From positions 1 through 64,000 of the forward strand of contig JAFWFZ010000015.1 in the NCBI GenBank assembly GCA_017515345.1: a stretch of 64,000 bases of DNA, read 5' to 3'. Below, piece after piece: positions 14,919-23,094 of this stretch. Source of the DNA: Oscillospiraceae bacterium. Its GTDB lineage: Bacteria > Bacillota > Clostridia > Oscillospirales > Oscillospiraceae. Position 1 is the first letter of the stretch, and each line of letters starts with the position of its first letter. Below the pieces are notes generated by a model. The model was not told where the DNA came from, did no database searches, and saw only the letters and a program-made list of their open reading frames with translations. Both the position numbers and the translations under genes were made by a program.

Positions 14919-15821
14919 ATGTACTATACGAACGTGCTGGATATGATCGGAAATACGCCGCTGATCAGTTTGCAGCAGACTACCGGACTGCAGATCTATG
15001 CCAAAGCAGAATTCCTGAACCCGGGCGGCAGCATCAAAGACCGTGTCGCGCTGAACATGATAGAGCAGGCCGAGAAGGACGGCCGGCTGAGGCCCGGGAT
15101 GACCATCATTGAGCCGACCTCCGGAAACACCGGCATCGGACTTGCGCTGTGCGGCGTCCGGAAAGGCTATCGCGTGATCATCGTCATGCCGGAAAACATG
15201 AGCGAAGAACGGAAAAAGATCATCCGTGCGCTGGGCGCGGAGCTTGTGCTGACCGATCCCGAACTGAGCATCGCGGGCTCCGTGGATAAAGCCGTAGAGA
15301 TGGCCGCCGCTTCACCGGACTTCTTTGTCCCTCAGCAGTTTCAGAATCCGGCCAATCCGGAGATGCATTACCGGACGACGGCGGTCGAGCTGGTCCGGCA
15401 GCTGGAGAAGAAAATAGACGTCTTCGTATCCGGCGTAGGAAGCGGCGGGACCCTGCAGGGCGTGGCACAGTATCTTCTGGAACAGAACCCGGATTGCAAG
15501 ATCGCCGCCGTTGAGCCGAAAAACGTCTCTGCCCTGCTGGGCGACGAACCGGGCCTGCACCAGATCCAGGGGATCGGAGACGGCTTTATACCGGATATTC
15601 TCGATACTTCGATCATTACGGACATCATCGAGGTCACGGATGACGATGCCATCAACTCTGCGCGGGAGCTGGCCAGAGTACAGGGCCTGCTGGTGGGTAC
15701 TTCCTCCGGCGCCAACGTGTGGGCGGCGAAACAGATGGCGGAAAAATACGGAAAGGACAAGATCATCGCCACGGTTTTGCCGGATCGCGCAGAAAGATAC
15801 TTCAGTACGGCATTGATCTGA
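14919..15821 (+). CDS. cysK: Cysteine synthase (O-acetylserine sulfhydrylase)
   Basis: 300 residues, PLP-dependent synthesis of cysteine from O-acetylserine and sulfide. The PLP lysine is in NPGGSIKDR (about residue 40), the substrate loop in EPTSGNTGIGLA, the phosphate-binding loop in GVGSGGTLQG, and GTSSGA is near the end. The start is behind AAAGGAGAAGG. It follows the rpsI terminator closely, so a promoter must lie within or before that short spacer, or read-through occurs. Its codon choice (more GGA, CGG, ATA) differs from the ribosomal and transhydroxylase genes. Confidence 0.95.
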   Translation: MYYTNVLDMIGNTPLISLQQTTGLQIYAKAEFLNPGGSIKDRVALNMIEQAEKDGRLRPGMTIIEPTSGNTGIGLALCGVRKGYRVIIVMPENMSEERKKIIRALGAELVLTDPELSIAGSVDKAVEMAAASPDFFVPQQFQNPANPEMHYRTTAVELVRQLEKKIDVFVSGVGSGGTLQGVAQYLLEQNPDCKIAAVEPKNVSALLGDEPGLHQIQGIGDGFIPDILDTSIITDIIEVTDDDAINSARELARVQGLLVGTSSGANVWAAKQMAEKYGKDKIIATVLPDRAERYFSTALI

Positions 15822-16110
15822 TCCTGAACCGCGGCGTAGATGCACATAATCGTCGTCCGCGGGTGCGCCCCGATTCAGAAGGCGCGGATCGCTATCTGAC
15901 ATTCGCAGTCCGCGGATGATCAGGCCGGTCTTTCAGCGCGGCGTTTCCCTCAGAAAACCGGCGGAAGACTGTCGCTTTCTGCTGATCTGCTGTTTGGATG
16001 GTCTGTTTGGGAGACCGTGCCCGGAGGGGCGGACTCACGCGGGCAGCCTTCTCTCCCGCCTGCCGCGGGGCGAGGATCGGCCTGGAAAACGATCGGGATC
16101 GGAGGATACT

Positions 16111-16443
16111 GTGAAGGATTATATCGCATACTGCGGGCTGGACTGCGAAACCTGCGAGGCCAGACTCGCCACGGTCAAGGACGCCGGCGAGCTGCGCCGA
16201 AAGGTCGCAGCGCTCTGGTCGGAGCTCAACGGCGCTGTGATCACGCCGGACATGATCAACTGCACCGGCTGCCGGACAGAAGGGGCTAAAACGCCCTACT
16301 GCGACTCGCTCTGCCCGATCAGACGGTGCGCGAGGAGCAGAAGCGAGGAGACATGCGGAAGCTGCGCTGAGATGGAGACCTGCGAAAAGCTCGCCATGAT
16401 CACCGGGAACAATCCGGATGCGCAGAAGAATCTGAGATCATAG
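16111..16443 (+). CDS. DUF3795-type cysteine-rich protein
   Basis: 110 residues starting at a GTG with GGAGG six bases upstream. The start YCGLDCETCEAR, then CTGCRTEG, CDSLCPIRRCA and CGSCAEMETC follow the pattern of DUF3795 proteins, whose function is unknown; the ten or more cysteines suggest a metal or Fe-S site. A longer frame upstream (from 15916) has no ribosome-binding site and no family likeness. The 289 bases between cysK and this gene hold nothing I recognise. Confidence 0.8.
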   Translation: MKDYIAYCGLDCETCEARLATVKDAGELRRKVAALWSELNGAVITPDMINCTGCRTEGAKTPYCDSLCPIRRCARSRSEETCGSCAEMETCEKLAMITGNNPDAQKNLRS

Positions 16444-16494
16444 ATGACGCCCGGATCGACCGCTTCCTCCTGTGCTCTGCCGACAATTTAAAAC

Positions 16495-16526
16495 AATACG
16501 CCGCGGGCTGATGCCCGCGGCGTATT
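16495..16526 (-). terminator. Terminator of the flavoprotein-ferredoxin-AKR operon
   Basis: Perfect 14-bp stem AATACGCCGCGGGC / GCCCGCGGCGTATT with a 4-base loop. The T-rich tail GTTTTAAATTG is on the minus strand, 31 bases past the AKR stop. Confidence 0.85.
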
Positions 16527-16556
16527 CTGTCGTTCATTCGGGTTCGGGGAAGGATC

Positions 16557-17693
16557 TTATTCCGCCGGCTCCCCGTTCTTCACGAGATCGGTGACCTGCC
16601 TCATCAGGCTGCTGATCTCCAGGTGCTGCGGGCAGTTGCGCTCGCAGGCGCCGCAGCCGATGCAGTCCTCCGCCTGTCCGCCCTCGCCGGAAAGCATAAA
16701 GTAGATATGCTGGAGGGGGTCAATGTTTTTGTAGATCAGATAGTTGTTGAGGATGCCGATATATCCGGGGATCATGATGTTCTTGGGGCAGTTGGGGAAA
16801 CAGTAGCCGCAGCGGGTGCAGGGGATGGACGGCGTATTGTTCAGGATATCGACAGCCTTGTCGATGAGCGCGTGCTCCTCCTTGGACAGGGGCTTGAAGT
16901 TCTGGAAGGTCTTGATGTTGTCCTCCAGCTCGGTCATGTTGCCCATGCCGGAGAGTACGGTGAGCAGCCCGTCCAGCTCCAGCACATAGCGGAACGCCCA
17001 GGAGGCCACAGAGGCGTCTGGGTTCGCTTTTTTCAGCATCATGCCCGCCTCGCTCTTCTCGCCGGCCAGCCAGCCGCCCTTGTTCGGCTCCATGATGGAG
17101 ACGAGCTTATCATATTTCCGCGCGATCTCATACAGCCTGCGGGACTGGACCTTGGGATTATCCCAGTCCAGATAGTTGATCTGGAGCTGCACGAATTCGA
17201 CCTCCGGGTGGTGGGCCAGGATCTCCTCCAGATCCTCCGGGGTGCTGTGGAAGGAGAAGCCGATGTGGCGGGCGATCCCGTCCGCCTTGAGCTTCTGCAG
17301 ATAGCCCCAGGCGTCGAAATCGTTGGCCTTTTTGATGGTTTCCTTGGTCAGGCCGTGGATCAGGTAGAAGTCCACATAGTCCGTGCAGAGGCGCTTCAGG
17401 GACGTCTCGATCTGGATGGGCATCTCCTCCGCGCTCTTGACGTTCGCCAGATTCATCTTTGTGGCGATGTTGAAGCTCTCCCTGGGGTGGCGCTTCACAA
17501 GGCACTCGCCCAGAACGTCCTCAGAGCCCTGATAGATATACGCCGTGTCAAAATAGGAGTAACCGCTCTCCAGGTACCGGTCGATCATCTTGTTGATAGT
17601 CTCGATGTCGATCTTGCCGTCCTCCGTCTTGGGAAGCCTCATGTTCCCGTAACCGAGCTTGCCGATGTGTTCGTCAATGATTCTTTCAGCCAT
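16557..17693 (-). CDS. Aldo/keto reductase with C-terminal 2[4Fe-4S] ferredoxin domain
   Basis: 378 residues. AKR barrel in residues 1-270 (KLGYGNMRLPK, YFDTAYIYQGSED with the catalytic Tyr, ATKMNL, GFSFHS) and two full C-x2-C-x2-C-x3-CP motifs, CTRCGYCFPNCP and CIGCGACERNCP, in the last 100. Last gene of a minus-strand operon behind the AprA-like flavoprotein and AprB-like ferredoxin. Of two adjacent ATGs the second (17693) has the better spacing to GAGAGAGG. The ferredoxin domains suggest direct electron exchange with its operon partners. Substrate unknown. Confidence 0.88.
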   Translation of the reverse strand: MAERIIDEHIGKLGYGNMRLPKTEDGKIDIETINKMIDRYLESGYSYFDTAYIYQGSEDVLGECLVKRHPRESFNIATKMNLANVKSAEEMPIQIETSLKRLCTDYVDFYLIHGLTKETIKKANDFDAWGYLQKLKADGIARHIGFSFHSTPEDLEEILAHHPEVEFVQLQINYLDWDNPKVQSRRLYEIARKYDKLVSIMEPNKGGWLAGEKSEAGMMLKKANPDASVASWAFRYVLELDGLLTVLSGMGNMTELEDNIKTFQNFKPLSKEEHALIDKAVDILNNTPSIPCTRCGYCFPNCPKNIMIPGYIGILNNYLIYKNIDPLQHIYFMLSGEGGQAEDCIGCGACERNCPQHLEISSLMRQVTDLVKNGEPAE

Positions 17694-17756
17694 TTTCATA
17701 CCTCTCTCTTTCGTGATTTATAGAGCATGCCGGCGATCCGGCCTGCGTGTTTTGAC

Positions 17757-18098
17757 TTATCTGTTGCCGGAGGGGGGCTTGGTGTTGGGCGGAAGCGGGT
17801 TTTTCATACCGACGCGGAACTCCTCGCCGGTCGCCTTCCGCTTCCAGACGGTGGAGACGCGCTGCTTCGCCGGGGTCACCAGGGTGAGCGCGCCGAAGGG
17901 GCACTCCTCCACGCAGCCGCCGCAGAACCAGCACTCCTCTGTGAAGAGGACGATGGGCTCCCTGCCCGGCTTCGGGTTGGGAATCATCACGTCGCAGGGA
18001 CAGACGTTGACGCATTTGTTGCAGCCGACGCACTTTTCCGCGTCAAAGGAAAGGATCCGGCTCGGCCCGTTGGGGTTGGGGATGGAATAAGCGTTCAT
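17757..18098 (-). CDS. AprB-like ferredoxin, electron-transfer subunit of the adjacent flavoprotein
   Basis: 113 residues with two cluster motifs, CVGCNKCVNVCP (near residue 25) and CWFCGGCVEECP (near 60), followed by a short beta-rich tail (STVWKRKATGEEFRVGMKNP) like that of the beta subunit of adenylylsulfate reductase, and a basic Pro/Asn-rich end. The gene begins 23 bases after the flavoprotein stop. The start at 18098 has AGGAG nine bases away; an ATG at 18104 is an alternative. It probably forms a heterodimer with the flavoprotein. No sulfate-reduction genes (sat, dsr) are present, so a true APS reductase is unlikely. Confidence 0.85.
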   Translation of the reverse strand: MNAYSIPNPNGPSRILSFDAEKCVGCNKCVNVCPCDVMIPNPKPGREPIVLFTEECWFCGGCVEECPFGALTLVTPAKQRVSTVWKRKATGEEFRVGMKNPLPPNTKPPSGNR

Positions 18099-18121
18099 GT
18101 TCATCGTCTCCTTTCCGCCGC

Positions 18122-20119
18122 TTAATCGAGCTCCGCATATTTCCGGTAGTTTTCCTCCAAAACCGGGGAATAGGGCTCCTGCAGGTAGTAATCGCAGGGC
18201 ACCTTGCGGGACTGGACCTCGCCGTCCTTCTGGCAGACGGCCACGAAGCAGTGCCACTCCTCCGGGCTGTCCGGATAATCGTTGCGGAAGAAGCCCAGCA
18301 CGGGGCAGCTCGCCTTGCGGGCCTTGGCGGCCTGCATATACGCGATACCCAGCTCCGCCAGGGACAGGCTCTCAATGGCTCGGGCCAGCTCGTGGGGGTT
18401 GGAGGCGTACATCCGCTCCCCCTCCGTTTCCATCAGGTCCTTCATCCGACGGATGCCCATATCCAGCGTGTACTCTGTCTTATAGTCGCCGCAGTAGTCC
18501 TGCATCAGCCGCGCCACGGCGGCGTTCATCTCCTTCCAGCTCACGTCGCCGCCCCGCTGGACGGGGCCCAGGACCCGTGCCTTCTCCTTCGCGATCTGCT
18601 CCGGATCCGGCTCCACCGCCTCATGCTTCAGGGCGAACACGGCGGCCTGCCGGCCGGCGTAGCGCCCGGCGGTGTGGGATTCCCCGTGGCAGCCCTGGCT
18701 TGGCAGGGGCCCGCAGCCTGCCGCGAAGAGCCCGGGAAGGGAGGTCATCAGCCTCCAGTCGGTCAGGAACCCGCCGCCGCCCATTTTCCACTTGGCAGGG
18801 GTCTGCCCGGCGCCGGCCCAGGAGGAGTCGATGAGTCCCTGGGGGCCGTAATCCGCGACGGGATACTGGAGCATGTCCTGATCGGGATCATAGCCCCAGG
18901 CGGTCAGCGTCTTGTAGACGGGAACGCGGCACTTGCCCTCGTTCGACAGCATCATGCCGAAGATCAGCCGGCGGGACTGCTCGCTGAGAAGGGTGAAATC
19001 CGTGTAGAAGGGTTGCTCATACTCCCCGCTGCGGAGCTTTTCTCCCAGCTTCGGATCGGTGACCGTGATCTTGTACTTGGGCATCTGCCCGTGGTCCAGC
19101 GCGATGCCGTGCCCGATGACGAAGGACCCCTCCTCACTGGGCATAAAGATGTCTTTTTCGTCATATACCAACTCGCCGAAGGCGGTGGCGTAGTGGACCT
19201 CCTTGCCGTTTTTGTCCACGGTGGGCGCGCCCTGATAGGTGTTGTTGTTGTTCCCGGTGCTGTAGGGAGCGTAGCCCATGCCGGAGAGCCGATGGGGCAC
19301 CACCTGCTCCATCATGATGAGCTCCGCGCCTGCCCGCCAGCCGATGGTGTGGCCCATGGCCGTCTGGTTGATGTTGCACATGGATTGGCTCTCTGTATAT
19401 TCAGGGGCAAAGCTCCAGAGCCGGACGGTGCGCCCCGAGCTGACAACGACGGCCCTGGCCTTGAAGATGTAGAACAGGCCAGTCCTGTCGCTGACGCCGG
19501 TGGCTCCGATGACGCGGGCCCCCTGCCTTCCTCCCTCGGTGAGCAGGGAGGTGATGCAGACCCGGTCGTACACGTCGGCGCCCAAGCGGCGCATCTCCTT
19601 ATCCACGGCCGGCTTGATGTTGTAGCCGTAGATCCTCAGGCAGTGCTTGTTCTCCAAATCGTAGGCGAACATCAGCTTCGTCTCGTCATCCCGGAAGATG
19701 CTGCCCTTGAATTCGTCATCCTCGTCCCGGATCTGCACGCCCATCTGCTCCACCTCAAGCAGGGTGTCATACCCCTCCTTGCCGATGATATAGCGGGCCA
19801 GGCCGTTGGTGTAGCCCTGGGTCGTCTCCATGGCGGCCTCGGAGTACCGCTCAGGGGTGATCTTGGAGCAGGGATTCGTCACAGCGCCATGCCAGTGGTC
19901 CACTCCTGCGCCGCCCTCGCCGCTCCTTTTTGAAAAGCCGCGGTCCGCAACGGCAACGGTGGCGCCCCGCTTGAGCGCGGCGATGGCCGCCCGGCAGCCG
20001 GCGACGCCGCCGCCGATGACCAGCACGTCAGATTCGATGACCTTCTCGTTTCCGTATTCCAGCGGGTATGGCCACGCCGGGATCTCGCCTGTCTCCGCCA
20101 CATACTCGTGCCAATTCAT
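18122..20119 (-). CDS. AprA/FrdA-type FAD-dependent reductase, catalytic subunit
   Basis: 665 residues of the fumarate reductase/succinate dehydrogenase/APS reductase flavoprotein group. The FAD dinucleotide motif GGGVAG lies at about residues 36-41, RDD and KHCLRIYG in the capping region, and the C-terminal FAD-contact segment LPGLFAAGCGPLPSQGCHGESHTAGR at about 475-500 (only part shown as motif: GLFAAGCG). A helical C-terminal domain follows, as in AprA. It has no signal peptide, so it is cytoplasmic. First gene of the operon with the ferredoxin and AKR genes, divergent from the SLC13 transporter. The likely role is ferredoxin-linked reduction (or oxidation) of an unsaturated or oxo substrate from the aromatic pathway; this is inference. 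Confidence 0.85.
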   Translation of the reverse strand: MNWHEYVAETGEIPAWPYPLEYGNEKVIESDVLVIGGGVAGCRAAIAALKRGATVAVADRGFSKRSGEGGAGVDHWHGAVTNPCSKITPERYSEAAMETTQGYTNGLARYIIGKEGYDTLLEVEQMGVQIRDEDDEFKGSIFRDDETKLMFAYDLENKHCLRIYGYNIKPAVDKEMRRLGADVYDRVCITSLLTEGGRQGARVIGATGVSDRTGLFYIFKARAVVVSSGRTVRLWSFAPEYTESQSMCNINQTAMGHTIGWRAGAELIMMEQVVPHRLSGMGYAPYSTGNNNNTYQGAPTVDKNGKEVHYATAFGELVYDEKDIFMPSEEGSFVIGHGIALDHGQMPKYKITVTDPKLGEKLRSGEYEQPFYTDFTLLSEQSRRLIFGMMLSNEGKCRVPVYKTLTAWGYDPDQDMLQYPVADYGPQGLIDSSWAGAGQTPAKWKMGGGGFLTDWRLMTSLPGLFAAGCGPLPSQGCHGESHTAGRYAGRQAAVFALKHEAVEPDPEQIAKEKARVLGPVQRGGDVSWKEMNAAVARLMQDYCGDYKTEYTLDMGIRRMKDLMETEGERMYASNPHELARAIESLSLAELGIAYMQAAKARKASCPVLGFFRNDYPDSPEEWHCFVAVCQKDGEVQSRKVPCDYYLQEPYSPVLEENYRKYAELD

Positions 20120-20258
20120 ACAATCACCTTAGCTTTCTTTTTAAAATCAGGCCGCGCTCGACGGCGCCTTTACGATACGCCCGTCTCCGGCGGCTGATCA
20201 TGCAAGCTGCCGCCGGATATCATCCCGGCGCAAAGGCCGGAATGCCCCTTATACATTG

Positions 20259-20264
20259 ATTATA
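20259..20264 (-). promoter_or_regulatory. -10 element of the flavoprotein operon promoter
   Basis: TATAAT on the minus strand, about 140 bases before the flavoprotein start. No -35 box at 16-19 bases; the first inverted repeat (20302-20322) ends up near position -45 to -65, where an activator would bind. Confidence 0.4.
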
Positions 20265-20301
20265 AAGGATGCGGGACAAAAGGGCACTGTACTAGCAGAC
20301 T

Positions 20302-20322
20302 GATAATGCGGGCTCCATTATC
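20302..20322. promoter_or_regulatory. Inverted repeat, candidate LysR-type site
   Basis: GATAATG-CGGGCTC-CATTATC, perfect 7-bp arms with 7-base spacer, including the T-N11-A pattern of LysR boxes. Confidence 0.4.
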
Positions 20323-20368
20323 GTCTCCCGGCCACCAGACGACGGAAAGGCCTGTCCCTGCGGCGGCC

Positions 20369-20389
20369 GTCACAACGGATAATTGTGAC
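20369..20389. promoter_or_regulatory. Inverted repeat, candidate operator
   Basis: GTCACAA-CGGATAA-TTGTGAC, same 7-N7-7 layout as the repeat 67 bases away but with another sequence. Confidence 0.4.
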
Positions 20390-20443
20390 AAATTAACTAA
20401 AAAGTTGTTATAGCCGAGACGTTCCCGGCGGGGATCGAGGCGA

Positions 20444-20466
20444 TTTGGACGCGTCCCGCGTCCAAA
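20444..20466. promoter_or_regulatory. Inverted repeat or hairpin
   Basis: TTTGGACGC-GTCCC-GCGTCCAAA, perfect 9-bp arms, followed by AAATTATTTT. It may be an operator or, in RNA, a weak terminator for antisense transcripts. Confidence 0.4.
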
Positions 20467-20690
20467 AATTATTTTACATATATGATTTATGGCAAATCAC
20501 AGCGGCTATAAAATATCTAAAATGACAACAATTTTGTTTGATTTGTGGCAAAATAACGATTCTGTCAGAATATCAATAGAAATATCAGTGCAAAAAGTAT
20601 ATGATGTTGAATGCAGGATGGCGAACTGCCCCCGGAAGCAAAGCAAGCATCGCCGCATGATACAGATCACTGCAAAGAGGAGGAGTAAAA

Positions 20691-22121
20691 ATGGCAACAA
20701 AAGTATCAAATCCCGGCGGGAAATCCGACAACAGCTTCAAAAAGCGTATCCTCGGATTCATCCTCGCCGCCGTCATCATCGCGTTTTTCACTATCTGCCC
20801 GCCCTTTGAGGGGCTGTCGGAGGAGGCGATGGCCTCCATCGGCATTTTCATCGGAGCCATCATCCTGTTCGTGCTGCAGGTGGCCCCCCTGGCCATCAGC
20901 TGTCTCACCCTCATGATGCTGCTGCCCTACTTCAAAATCACCGATCTGCCCACTATCTACAACCAGTTCGGCGGCACCTCGTTCTTCTTCGTGCTGTTCT
21001 GCTTCGGCGTCACGGGCGCCCTGTCGCAGACCACCATGCCCCTGCGCATCAGCGCAGCCATCACGAAAGTCTCCAAGGGCAACCCCAAGGTGATCGTATA
21101 CGGCTTCAACTTTGCCGCCTGCATCATCTCCGGCTTCCTGTCGAACTTCGGCACCCTGATCATGTTCTACGGCATCATCCTCATGTTCCTGACCCTCTCC
21201 GGCCGCAAGCCCGGCGAATCCGGCCTGGGGCGCTGCCTGATGATCGGTCTGCCCATGGCCTGCGGCACCGGCGGCTTCATCTCCCCCGCGGGCTCTCCCG
21301 GCAACCTGATCGCTCAGTCCCTGTTGGGAGCTGAGGGCATCAACATCACGTTCCTCAACTGGTTCCTCATGTGCACGCCCTTCGCCCTGCTGGCCGTGTT
21401 CTTCATGAGCTTCATGCTCATTCGGCTGTTCAAGCCGGAACCGCTGCCCCAGGAGGCGGCGGACGCCGTGAAAGACAAGCGCGATGAGCTTGGCCCCTGG
21501 GACAGGAAGGAAAAGCTCGCCATGATCATCATCGGCGTCACCATCATCCTCTGGTTCGTCAGCACCTGGGTCCCCATTCTGAACACCACCGTCATTGCCG
21601 GCCTGGCCTGCTTCCTCATGTTCATGCCCGGCATCGACCTGATGAACTGGAAGACTCTGGTCAAGGAGGCCGACTGGAATCTGCTGTTCATGGTGGGTTC
21701 CGTGGCCATCACCATGGGCTGCGTCAATTCCACCGGCGCCATGGGCTGGATCATGAACAAGCTCTTCTCCGGCGTGGGCGCGCTCTCCCCCTTCGTCCTC
21801 TTCCTGATCATCGGCGTGGTGGTCTGCTACCTGCGTGTGCTCATCCCCACCGCCCCCTCCGTGTCCGCCATCTTCGTGCCGGTCATGATCGGCATCGCGG
21901 CCGTCGCCGGCGGCCATACCACGGCCCTGAGCCTGATCCCCGTGTTCTGGTCCGGCGCCACGATGACCCTGCTGTACACCGAGCCCATTTACCTCTACAC
22001 CCACGGCTCCGGATACTACTCCGCGGGCGACCTGTTTAAGGCGGGCCTGCTGCCCACGATCCTGCTCATCGTGATCATGGCTGCCGTGTTCCCCGGCTGG
22101 GTCGGCCTGTTCGGCTATTGA
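20691..22121 (+). CDS. SLC13/DASS-family anion transporter
   Basis: 476 residues with about 11-12 hydrophobic segments and a hydrophilic central loop near residues 245-270. The repeated helix-break regions PAGSPGNLIAQS and the late PTAPSVSAIFVP resemble the SNT and TAP signature loops of divalent anion/sodium symporters, which carry dicarboxylates, sulfate or related anions across the cytoplasmic membrane. The start is behind AGAGGAGGAG. The position, divergent from the flavoprotein operon and upstream of alpha3, suggests uptake of an aromatic or aliphatic acid for this island; the actual substrate is unknown. Confidence 0.85.
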   Translation: MATKVSNPGGKSDNSFKKRILGFILAAVIIAFFTICPPFEGLSEEAMASIGIFIGAIILFVLQVAPLAISCLTLMMLLPYFKITDLPTIYNQFGGTSFFFVLFCFGVTGALSQTTMPLRISAAITKVSKGNPKVIVYGFNFAACIISGFLSNFGTLIMFYGIILMFLTLSGRKPGESGLGRCLMIGLPMACGTGGFISPAGSPGNLIAQSLLGAEGINITFLNWFLMCTPFALLAVFFMSFMLIRLFKPEPLPQEAADAVKDKRDELGPWDRKEKLAMIIIGVTIILWFVSTWVPILNTTVIAGLACFLMFMPGIDLMNWKTLVKEADWNLLFMVGSVAITMGCVNSTGAMGWIMNKLFSGVGALSPFVLFLIIGVVVCYLRVLIPTAPSVSAIFVPVMIGIAAVAGGHTTALSLIPVFWSGATMTLLYTEPIYLYTHGSGYYSAGDLFKAGLLPTILLIVIMAAVFPGWVGLFGY

Positions 22122-22176
22122 TCCCTTGCGGCGGATCTGAAATAGCGTTACAATATCGGCAAGGGAGGTTGATGCT

Positions 22177-22902
22177 ATGATCATTACATTCAGCGGATAC
22201 TACGGCTCCGGCGGCCACGATCTGGCTTATGCCCTGGCCAGCAGCTTCGGCATGTCCATTTACGGGCAGGAGCTGATCGCCGAGGCGGTCAAGGATGCCG
22301 GGATCGACCTGAAGGGCTCCACCTGGGAGTACTACGACGAGGCGGGCGGTCTTTTCGACAAAAAGGATCAGCAGCAGTATTCCCGCGCGCTGCTGAGTCT
22401 GGAGATGGACGTTCTGCCCATCGCCTCTTCCCGCGCGGCGGAGACCGTTACCGCCGCCCACACCGGCATCCTGGGCAGCTTTATGGACACCCTTCCCATC
22501 AGCTACCGGGAGGATCGCGGCGTTACAAAGATCGACGACGTGCAGAAGCTGGTGGATTCGCAGACCAGGATCGTCAAGGATCTGGCGACGGACAACTGCA
22601 TCTTCCTGGGCCGCTGCGCCAGCTATATCCTCCGGGACCGGGAGGATCTCGTCAGCATCTTTACCCACGCGCCCCTGGCGGTCTGCCGGGAGCGGATCTC
22701 GCGCGCCTTTGACATGAGCGATGAGAACATCGACGCTCTGATCAAGCGCACGAACCACCGCCGCGCCCTGTACTACAACACCTTCACAGGCGAGAGCTGG
22801 GACGATATCACCCACTATGACTACTGTCTCGACGTAAACGCCCTGGGCTATGACAAGACCCTGGAGCTGCTGAAAAAGCTGGTTGAGCTGAAGCTGCAAT
22901 AA
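22177..22902 (+). CDS. Cytidylate kinase-like family protein
   Basis: 241 residues. The N-terminal P-loop SGYYGSGGHDLA and GRCASYIL near residue 150 match the cytidylate kinase-like family (Pfam AAA_26/Cytidylate_kin2), which is common in clostridia beside transporters and lacks proven nucleotide substrates. It follows the transporter by 55 bases with GGGAGG before the ATG, and is closed by a hairpin, so it is likely co-transcribed with the transporter. Confidence 0.85.
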   Translation: MIITFSGYYGSGGHDLAYALASSFGMSIYGQELIAEAVKDAGIDLKGSTWEYYDEAGGLFDKKDQQQYSRALLSLEMDVLPIASSRAAETVTAAHTGILGSFMDTLPISYREDRGVTKIDDVQKLVDSQTRIVKDLATDNCIFLGRCASYILRDREDLVSIFTHAPLAVCRERISRAFDMSDENIDALIKRTNHRRALYYNTFTGESWDDITHYDYCLDVNALGYDKTLELLKKLVELKLQ

Positions 22903-22918
22903 CCGTCCAAAATACGAG

Positions 22919-22953
22919 ATCAGCCGCAAAGCATGGCGCTTTGCGGCTGATTT
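22919..22953 (+). terminator. Hairpin after the kinase-like gene
   Basis: Perfect 14-bp stem ATCAGCCGCAAAGC / GCTTTGCGGCTGAT with a 5-base loop; only TTT follows, so termination may be partial. Confidence 0.7.
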
Positions 22954-23045
22954 GCGCCCGGGACTCGGCAACCGCGGGTCCGGTCACACCTTTTTGGCTG
23001 TGGCCTGTCTTTTAACCCGCGTTTCACTTTTTCGTCCGACTGGTT

Positions 23046-23051
23046 TATAAT
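23046..23051 (+). promoter_or_regulatory. -10 element of the alpha3 promoter
   Basis: TATAAT 44 bases before the alpha3 start. The -35 region (TTTCAC/TTCACT) is poor. Confidence 0.5.
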
Positions 23052-23094
23052 AGAGGCGGAGAAAAAACATGGATTTCTCAAAGGAGGGAGCGCA

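Larger units (their letters stand above)
20120..20690. other. Divergent regulatory region with three perfect inverted repeats
   Basis: 571 bases between the flavoprotein operon and the transporter. It holds a -10 TATAAT for the minus operon (20259-20264, no good -35) and three perfect dyads: GATAATG-N7-CATTATC (20302-20322), GTCACAA-N7-TTGTGAC (20369-20389) and TTTGGACGC-N5-GCGTCCAAA (20444-20466). The stretch from 20467 to the transporter is AT-rich; no clear sigma-A promoter pair was found there. No coding frame with a ribosome-binding site was found. Confidence 0.6.

Noticed and set aside
15822-16110. Extra coding sequence upstream of the DUF3795 gene (frame from 15916)
   Set aside because: No ribosome-binding site, no family likeness, and a good GTG start with GGAGG exists at 16111.
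17757-20119. True dissimilatory APS reductase (AprAB)
   Set aside because: Architecture is similar, but no sat, dsr, qmo or hdr genes are near and the third operon gene is an AKR; a different substrate is more likely.
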